Source: Phallus indusiatus
Lineage: Eukaryota > Basidiomycota > Agaricomycetes > Phallales > Phallaceae
NCBI GenBank assembly: GCA_027605045.1
Contig: JAQFWX010000145.1
Span: 20,334 to 84,333, forward strand
Direction: 5' to 3'
DNA length: 64,000 nt
Under the pieces are notes generated by a model. That model worked only from the letters and a program-made list of their open reading frames with translations, was not told the origin of the DNA and ran no database searches. Below, one piece after another: positions 57,401-64,000 of the stretch. Position 1 is the first letter of the stretch. Every line of letters starts with the position of its first letter. The translations under genes were made by a program, and so were the position numbers.

Positions 57401-57763
57401 CTAGTGGAGTGACGAGAGGGCGATTCATCGTCTAGATCGTCAGTTTCGATACTATTGTGAGCTTCGCTGAGACGAGATAAATGTTGGCGAAATACGAGTT
57501 CTGTAAGAAATGCCCGAAAGGAAGCTTCATTTGGATTTGTAAGATAGGCTAGCAAAAAAAAAGTGTATTAGTTTAGTAAGACTATTATAGTGGCGAAAAA
57601 AGCGAAAAAGGAATGGATATATACCGATGAGAGTGAAAAATGCAACGAGACAGATTGTCAAAACGACGGAGGGCAAATCAAGGACATGAGCAGACGAAGG
57701 CCACAACGTGAAAGGAAGTCGTAACGAGACAACACCGAGACCGCCCAAAGCAATGCCCACCAT
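54408..57763 (-). CDS. Membrane-anchored coiled-coil protein, low complexity
   Basis: Start at complement of 57761-57763. Exon 1 encodes a hydrophobic N-terminus (MVGIALGGLGVVSLRLPFTL; LPSVVLTICLVAFFTLI), spliced to AYLTNPNEASFRAFLTELVF. A conserved-looking WNNPLTRGSCFIGAFGRWWL follows, then Pro/Ser-rich sequence, then a coiled coil of about 200 residues (RSQRDHAND-type heptads: SDLKAQLAQARASSA, REAEKKLKAAESQRDHANDL, VESMKREMEEEVVRVEKQRV) that closes with repeated EREK units encoded by CCTTTTCC-rich DNA near 55940. A further intron of about 140 nt near 55350-55470 is proposed to join PRFQ to RYSKSGRWFGNREKGLNPDA. The C-terminus is Ser/Gly-rich and ends FDPWAGEDKSDY with TAG at 54408. No enzymatic domain; a scaffold or tether role is possible. 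Confidence 0.75.
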
Positions 57764-58012
57764 GAGTCTTAAGACGTCTGACGTCGCTGACGAAGACGAC
57801 GACGACGTCTGGCGACGATGAGCGAGCTGAAATAATTGCCTGGACAGCTTGGATCAAGTCAGAAGAAATAAGATTCTAAGTACGTGACCCAGAAAAATTG
57901 TTGCTTCCGATTCCGTTGCATCACGTAAGCCACTTCGTCACCAGCCAGTAATGAAAAGTTGCCGACCGAGTCAGAGTGGGGAAAACAAATTATAAAATTT
58001 TTATTATATTAT

Positions 58013-58635
58013 TTATGGCTGTTTTACATCGGTTTGGTGGTCTTTTGGTGTACTACTTAACTCTGCGTCTATACGTTCTCTCGCTCGTACTACTTTTGAT
58101 AATAAATAATGCGAATGTGTTGGGGCTTTGGACGGACGGGCGGGTGCTTCAGTGGATGGGGAATTCATCGAAAACAGCCGTTCATAGTTCTGTTTAAAAT
58201 TGAATAAAAAAGTTGGCAAAATAGATAAAGTGACATATTACCTTGATTATTTCTTCAAGCGGTTGGTCTTTTTTAGAATTCAAGATGAGATGTGCCTCAT
58301 CGAGGGTCATTCGGTGGTCCCGTGTCAATTTGTCCGTTTGAGATCCAGAAAGAGCATGGCTCACACCTGCGGCATCAGAAGACAATCCTTCTGGTCTATG
58401 CCGAGCATCTGAGATAAAAAGAAAAAAAATTTTGAACAGGGTTCCCCCAGTGAAAGCGATTATGGAAACCCACTTTTGGCGGCTTGTCGTCCAGCTTCCA
58501 AGAGAGCTTTACCCACAATTTGTGATCCAATTACAAGGATCTGGACAAGTGCTCTCGGCGATGACTATTCATGAAAAGACACACAGATATTATATCAGTA
58601 GTTGAGCTAGGCAATAGAAGTGTAATACTCACCAT
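58013..58635 (-). CDS. PAM16: Presequence translocase-associated motor subunit Pam16/Tim16
   Basis: J-like protein that binds and restrains Pam18 on the matrix side of the TIM23 complex. The start codon alone forms exon 1 (complement of 58633-58635); a 70-nt-class intron joins it to SSPRALVQILVIGSQIVGKA and LLEAGRQAAK, then NARHRPEGLSSDAAGVSHAL, MTLDEAHLILNSKKDQPLEE and, after another intron, NYERLFSMNSPSTEAPARPS, HYLLSKVVRARERIDAEL. The J-like fold is kept but the HPD tripeptide is absent, as is normal for Pam16. Ends KDHQTDVKQP with TAA at 58013-58015. It diverges from RPA43 with only 102 bp between the two start codons. Confidence 0.95.
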
Positions 58636-58737
58636 ACCAGGAGGAGTCGGAAGTGGCGAAACTCACGTAATCCAAGCCGGGTCTCGACAGTTTTTTGGAG
58701 CACCGCCGAACTCATAGTCGACGAAATCCTCCCCAAA

Positions 58738-59981
58738 ATGACGAAACGGAAACACGATGGAGAAGGCTCAAGTAAACATTCGCATCACAAAAAACATAAA
58801 CACGACTCGGACTTTAGCATAATCCGCGCTTCGACAACTGTTTCAATTCCTCCCGTTTTTGCCTCAAATCCAAGGGAAGGTGTGCTCGAGATGCTTGATT
58901 CAATGGTCATGCGGTAGGTTCGTTTTATTCAATAAACTGATCTTATGTACCCACTCATTATGTTCCTAGACACATCCCAGCTCTTGGAGGCGTAGTTTTG
59001 ACACATTCCAACCTCGAATTCTTACAATCGACAGCACTACTACAGTACGACTGTCCATACGCAAAATGTAGCGTCGCATTCGACGCGACGGTTTGGAGTC
59101 CCACCGTAGGCCAACAACTAAGTGAGATAATATTTTTTAAAAAAATAAATATTTCTATGCTTCCCTAGTCCTCAGCTATCATCTTTTTTTCTCAGGCGGA
59201 AAAGTCATTTTAAATTCACCAGACCATATATCTCTTCTCGTTCACCGAACGTTCAACGTATCAATACCACGACATCACATTCCAAGCGAAAAATTCAGTT
59301 TTCAGTGGGGTGAAGCGGCAAACCTTCCTCCAGAAATCGAGCATAACGGAGACACAAACGTAGAGGGTGATGATGTTATTATGGCTAACGGTGGGGATGA
59401 ACCAGGTAAAGACCTCGACGAAGGCGACGATCTTGTCGATGGAGAGAACTTGGGCTCATGGATAGACAACGAGACTGGGAAGCCGCTAGGACCTATACTT
59501 AAATTTACTGTCATTGGGTAAGGCACTAATTCTGTCCCTGGCTCATTTACAATGAAATCTTGATGGTCCAACCCTTCTTTTGACAAGACTAACAGTAGCA
59601 AACCAAATGTTATCTCTTATTGGCTCTCTCCAACCGGATCCATTCTCGCCTCGACACGTACCTCCTGTCGCAATAGCTGAAAAAGACAACGATGTAGATC
59701 ATAAGGGTCAAGATGATGAAGAAGCAGAAGAAGCCGCCGAGGTTGATGCTGCCGTTAACACCCACGAGCCCGATTCGAGTGATGAAGAATATGAAAACAA
59801 CGATCCCCGTGCGTTTGACAAAAACAGGACGAGTTCAAAAGAGGCACAGGCCGTTACCGAATCAGACACACGAAAAGACAAGTCCAAACGGAAAAAGGCA
59901 GAAGCAGATGATGGAGATGCAAACCAAGAGGAGGAAGAGGGAGAAAAGAAGAAGAAGAAAAAGAAGAAGACAAAAACATAA
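58738..59981 (+). CDS. RPA43: RNA polymerase I subunit RPA43
   Basis: Subunit of the Pol I stalk in the nucleolus, partner of RPA14 and the Rrn3 contact site. Four exons from ATG 58738. A basic, histidine-rich start (MTKRKHDGEGSSKHSHHKKH) precedes REGVLEMLDSMVMR joined to HIPALGGVVLTHSNLEFLQS, DCPYAKCSVAFDATVWSPTV and, across the next intron, GKVILNSPDHISLLVHRTFN with SIPRHHIPSEKFSFQWGEAA. An acidic insert (EGDDVIMANGGDEPGKDLDE) is followed by PLGPILKFTVIG, joined to LTVANQMLSLIGSLQ. The tail is an acidic stretch ending in a run of lysines (KKKKKKKKTKT) with TAA at 59979-59981. The OB-fold core and the typical acidic/lysine-rich C-terminus support the call strongly. Confidence 0.93.
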
Positions 59982-60365
59982 ACACAGCTGTTATCCATCC
60001 ATTTCCATTCGTCAATCTTTTGTTTGCAATATCGTGCCTCTTTGCTGTCAGCTGTCCTATCTTCTTCCCATATTAATAATTTTTGGTTGTCATTTCAACT
60101 GCATACTACTATTTCGGTCATCTTGGGTATATCGGACTAAAAAGGATATACTTGATCGTAGCCTATTTATGTACATATATACCTCGCCGGCGACTTTACG
60201 CCGACCTACGACCTGGTACCTAGAAAAAACATGATCAAGCTAAGACTAATAAAAAAGCCACAAACCAAATGGCTGACAACACTGTTATAATTAGGCGCCT
60301 CCGAGTCAAACTGCTGAGTATTGAAGAGAACAAAACGATCAAGCACTTTTATTGCAGGTACAAAG
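59982..60365. other. Intergenic between RPA43 and the GNAT gene
   Basis: About 380 bp. A plus-strand frame from ATG 60270 (MADNTVIIRRLRVKL) is open for about 45 codons but could not be joined in frame to the acetyltransferase, so it is treated as leader or non-coding. Confidence 0.45.
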
Positions 60366-61412
60366 ATGGGATCCAATGCACCTTCCCTGGATGACGTTGT
60401 CATCAGAAAGGTAAACTCCCTGAACGGTTCGTCTCGCCGCACTACATAAAACAATTGATCCGTTCATTATTAACTCTACCCTACCCCACCCGAATAGAAC
60501 CCAAGCTCCAGGAAATCATCGATGTCTACATCGAGTCCTACCGGGACGACATTTATCGTGGGCCGTTTGTCAAGAAAGAAAACGGATGTGGGAGATATAT
60601 GGCGAGTGGGATGTATTGCACTGCCATTATGAACGGCTTCGCGCTTGTGGCAGAAGACAAAAGGGATGGCAGAGTTCTCGGAGGAAGTGGATTCTTTTCA
60701 CCTGGCTCGGACAAAATTTTTGGCAGGTAATAACGAATAACTCGACTGAAAGTTTGAGTTGTTTAATTTTATATTCACAGTGAAGAACAGTCGATACTTA
60801 GTGGGTACAAGACCATGCACGGGCTTATGACAGAGGAAGAAAATAAATTATGGGATGAGGTTGGTTTTATCTCGTTATTTAATGTCGATGGCGGATCGTC
60901 TTTCTTGAACTACTTCTTAGCAAACCAAACTTTGGTTTTCCTTGGTTGACGAGGGGTCACCCAAATCTTCTGCCGAACACGGATACGCTATCATGCAATT
61001 GTTCGTTTCCCCAGCGCACGAAAGCGAGGCATAGGCACTAAGATGATTAATGAATATCTGAAAGTGGTAAAAACAAATGCATTCTCTGACGTTTTAAGAC
61101 AAAAACCAATGGCGTTGACAGCTCAAAGCATCGAGTGATCCGGATGCATTCATATTCCTTGGTGCATATACACCCACAGCGGTACTGTTTTCCTCTTTGT
61201 CTGCACTTGCATACGTGATCTTACTCATCTAACGATCTCTCAAGATACGATTATACGAGAGTTTAGGTTTCAAGATTACCTCAAGTACAGATAAAATGCC
61301 TCTCGAGCCGGAGAAGGCAGATGGGGCCCCAAGAAAGTACATGCGAGCTGTTCTTATGACCATAACGAAATCGAGTATGGATATGACGGTGGATGAAATT
61401 ACAAGAAATTGA
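60366..61412 (+). CDS. GNAT-family N-acetyltransferase
   Basis: Acetyl-CoA-dependent acetyltransferase of the GNAT fold. ATG 60366 gives MGSNAPSLDDVVIRKVNSLN; a GT donor after AACG and TAG acceptor join it to EPKLQEIIDVYIESYRDD. Following exons give GMYCTAIMNGFALVAEDKRD, VLGGSGFFSPGSDKIFG, SEEQSILSGYKTMHGLMTEE, then TKLWFSLVDEGSPKSSAEHG, YAIMQLFVSPAHE (beta-4), KRGIGTKMINEYLK (the Q/RxxGxG/A acetyl-CoA loop), LKASSDPDAFIFLGAYTPTA and IRLYESLGFKITSSTDKMPL. It ends at TGA 61410-61412. The beta-4 strand and the acetyl-CoA loop lie in different frames around 61010-61030, so there is either a 1-nt frameshift or an unrecognised short intron there; see findings. Tail-to-tail with the peroxiredoxin. 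Confidence 0.75.
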
Positions 61413-61549
61413 AATAATTGCGGGCTTATTGTGAATTTAGGGACAACGTAGATATTTCCATTGTTACAAGACTCTTTAATTTTTTATAGAAGATGTAGAT
61501 ACATTTAAATTCTTATCGGGAGTTATACAAGTTATGGCGGCTTTCGTAT

Positions 61550-62539
61550 TTACTCGACTTTCAATGGTGTGGTTCTCAAATAGGGCTAGACAATAATCGT
61601 CAGTCAGATGGCACACATTATGCGTCGCTTGAGCTGTTACCTTGTGAGTAGTGAATTCAGGGAAGAGGGTCTTGGCTTCCTCATTGGTGACAGATGGGTG
61701 AACAATAACGTCATCTCCCTTCTTCCAGTTGACGGGAGTAGTGACACGGTGCTTATCACCGATTTGTAAAGAGTCAATGACTCGAATGATCTCGTCCTAT
61801 TTGAGGAGGAGAATCGTTGTTATTCCGAGTTAAAAGATCGAAAGGAAAAATGTGGTACATACAAAGTTACGACCCGTAGAAGCGGGGTAAGCGATGGTTA
61901 GACGGATGATTTTCTTCGGATCAATGACAAACACCGTGCGGACCTATAGCATCCATTAATGAAACTATCGCCTGGAACGCATACATGACGATTTCCTCTT
62001 ACAGTGAATGGCAAGCCTTTTGTATCACGATTGGTGGGATCTTGGTAATCTAACATATCATACAAGGTAGCGACATCACGGTTAGGGTCCGCAATCTGTT
62101 TGCATTAAAGTTGAACATCGATAAGAAACAACGCATTCATTAGAGCATATATGCGCTTACGATAGGGAATTGGACATTGGTCGGTCCAACTTTGCCACCA
62201 TACTCTTCAATATCCTGTACCCATTTGTGGTGATCCTCCAAACCATTGGCGGAGATACCGATGACTTTAACGTTGCGTTTCTTGAAGTCCTCAGCCCGAC
62301 GAGCGACTTCACCCAGTTCAGTGGTGCAGACGGGCGTGAAATCACCAGGATGTGAGAACAGAACAGCCTGTTGTGAACACAAATTGATCAGACTTTTGGG
62401 AAGAAACATTTCCCCTTTGTTTTCATTTTCGTACCCATGAATCTCCAATCCACTCGTGGAAATTGATACGACCAGCAGTGGTATCTGCGTCGAAATTGGG
62501 GGCAATGCTGCCAAGACGAAGACGAGGAATATCGGACAT
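61550..62539 (-). CDS. PRX1: 1-Cys peroxiredoxin (Prx6/Prx1 type)
   Basis: Thiol peroxidase reducing H2O2 and organic peroxides. The start (complement of 62537-62539) gives [20 protein letters not shown] with no leader. After an intron comes [20 protein letters not shown] containing the peroxidatic Cys, then [80 protein letters not shown] and the 1-Cys-type arm [20 protein letters not shown] with LFPEFTTH. The last exon adds [12 protein letters not shown] before TAA at 61550-61552. Only one cysteine is conserved in the catalytic context, as in Prx6. A TATATATAA element lies about 55 bp upstream, consistent with a strongly or inducibly expressed gene. Seven or so exons, all in frame. Confidence 0.95.
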
Positions 62540-62593
62540 GGTGATGGATGAGAGATAGGAGTAAGAATAAACCTCAAAGAGAGACCCGGGTCC

Positions 62594-62602
62594 TATATAT
62601 AA
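62594..62602 (-). promoter_or_regulatory. Candidate TATA box of the peroxiredoxin gene
   Basis: TTATATATA on the minus strand, 55-63 bp upstream of the start codon. Sequence- and position-based only. Confidence 0.45.
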
Positions 62603-63392
62603 GCCTTTACCAGACAGAGAATTGATAAATGATGAATTATTCGCGCGATCGAGAATAGTGCATGGCGTGATTTCACGTGACCGCCCTTTTTTCTCCCTGC
62701 TGATCAAAAGCCAAGGTTTAGCAGGGGTTAACATGCCGGCAAGGCCATTGATTAGATGGTCGATAAGATCACATTTACAAAAGTGTTTGAGGGGGAACTG
62801 CCAGTTATAAAGTAATACACTTTTATATATCTTCAATTATTGTAGCACGCCAGGTTTAAGTCTGTTCTTAGTACTAATTTTGCAACTGGCCAGAAAAAAA
62901 CAAGAACTCCGTAATTCCAAAGATGGGAAGGATGCCCTGGATCTGTTAATATCAACAATCAAATCTGAAGCAAAGTGAAATTAGAGACTAATGATCGTCC
63001 TATAATTGTCCGAACGCCGCAAATCAAGTTTCCTGATCCTACTTCTAAGCTTGATTTATTATTAACAATTGCCAAACTTGTAGATTTTGGTCAAAGCACG
63101 AATGATTCCATATTGTGGACTACGTGAATGCATGGAAAAAAATAAACTGCTCACTTTTATGCATCGTTTTACCTGCATCACGGGGACGTGATATTCGAAG
63201 ACTCTTTGATCAATTATTTACTAACAGATGATGGAATTTGGTGAATAATATTAGTGAGGGCATCGGCCATATGGTTCATTGTTTAAGTTTGAACAACCGA
63301 TCGCACCTTTTCATCTTTCAAGCTGTTGGCGTCGTTCAGCGTGATGCTGTCGCATACAACCATAAAATCTATACAGTCTTAGAAATCACACA
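62603..63392. other. Intergenic
   Basis: About 790 bp between the peroxiredoxin promoter and the 3' end of the YciI gene. No gene recognised; the plus-strand frame at 63238-63426 overlaps the YciI last exon in antisense and is not supported. Confidence 0.45.
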
Positions 63393-63928
63393 CTATATCA
63401 GTTTCCATTCCATACGTGGTATATAATACATATATGGTAGTACATCTCCAATTCGGACTTTTGATTCAACACAAAAAGGGACGAGAGTCGTTCGTTCTTT
63501 ATCCCACTAAAAATAGCACTCAAAAAAACACAAAGATCATTCAACTGAGGTACAGATCCAACTTACGACATTCCCAGTCCAATAAACATCTTTCTTAGCA
63601 ATCTTCCATGCTTCATCTAAACTATCGGCATATATGATGATCATGGATCCTATCAATTTCTGAGCCGGTTCAGCAGCTCCCACCCCGTCAGGACTAAGTA
63701 GTCCACCAGCTACACCTAATAGTAAACAAAAAATAATTCACACGTTCGATCGCTTTCACAAGAATTATAGTCACCGTAAACGCCTTTCGCACGTAAATCG
63801 TGTGCATCCGCAAAATGCTGGGGTCGCACTTTAAGTCTGCGCTGAAGCGTACCTTCATCCGTGTAATCAGGCGCGTAAAGCACAAATGGATGGAGCTTCG
63901 GGTTCGTGTTTGCGTTCAAGTTCGACAT
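63393..63928 (-). CDS. YciI-related domain protein
   Basis: Small ferredoxin-like protein of the YCII family, function unknown; homologues are linked to dimeric alpha/beta-barrel enzymes. ATG (complement of 63926-63928) gives MSNLNANTNPKLHPFVLYAP, then DYTDEGTLQRRLKVRPQHFA with the conserved His, KGVY joined over an intron to GVAGGLLSPDGVGAAEPAQK, the strand KLIGSMIIIYADSLDEAWKI and KKDVYWTGNV, joined to WDKERTTLVPFCVESKV. The fold is complete by VPF; the frame then continues about 25 residues to TAG at 63393-63395, longer than the usual family end, so the exact stop or a final intron is uncertain. All earlier junctions keep frame. Confidence 0.82.
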
Positions 63929-64000
63929 TATTGACCTGCTCGTGGTCCGTGGACGAGTAAATGTTGACGTTGACGCAGTGACGGCGTGACCGTAGAAGAA

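Noticed and set aside
1..64000. CRISPR arrays, operons, prophage or plasmid features
   Set aside because: No regularly spaced repeats or prokaryotic gene organisation; introns, splice signals and gene content are fungal.

Overview
This is a stretch of a nuclear chromosome of a filamentous fungus, most likely an Agaricomycete (mushroom-type basidiomycete). The evidence is dense genes on both strands without operons, many 45-70 nt introns with GT-AG borders, a lytic polysaccharide monooxygenase (AA9) and GH92 alpha-mannosidase typical of plant-matter degraders, a BTB-protein family common in Agaricomycetes, and a DASH-complex subunit. The species cannot be told from the sequence. Most genes below were reconstructed by hand-splicing; exon borders are inferred from frame, GT-AG signals and family conservation.

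Layout. 1-4.3 kb: three nuclear-encoded mitochondrial genes (ribosomal uS5m, an mL45/Tim44-like protein, the twin-CX9C protein MIX17), then an unrecognised gene with a PD-(D/E)XK-like pattern. 5.1-15.3 kb: secreted AA9 LPMO, RING-type protein, mitochondrial aconitase, ASK1 (DASH) and a secreted double-psi beta-barrel protein. 15.4-19.7 kb: the GATOR2/SEACAT subunit Mio (SEA4). 20.5-29.9 kb: a GH92 mannosidase gene carrying a 5.9-kb LINE-type retrotransposon. 30.5-34.7 kb: a small orphan gene with a broken tandem copy, an unassigned stretch and a flavin-reductase-like gene. 34.9-42.7 kb: a large Sec7/PH protein and a BTB protein. 42.9-51.9 kb: MIA40, an epoxide-hydrolase-like gene, a small orphan gene, tRNA-Asp, a Yap-type bZIP factor and a PSR/NIF-type phosphatase. 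54.4-63.9 kb: coiled-coil membrane protein, PAM16, RPA43, a GNAT acetyltransferase, 1-Cys peroxiredoxin and a YciI-domain protein.

The clearest structural event is the LINE. It is flanked by a perfect 17-bp target-site duplication and ends in a 24-nt poly(A). When the GH92 gene is spliced by homology, the insertion falls inside what was a 65-nt intron, in antisense orientation, turning it into an intron of about 6.0 kb while every GH92 exon stays open. Mitochondrial functions recur across the window (uS5m, mL45-like, MIX17, aconitase, MIA40, PAM16). MIX17 has the twin-CX9C fold typical of MIA40 clients. Several gene pairs share very short divergent promoters (mL45-like/MIX17, ACO1/ASK1, BTB/MIA40, PAM16/RPA43).
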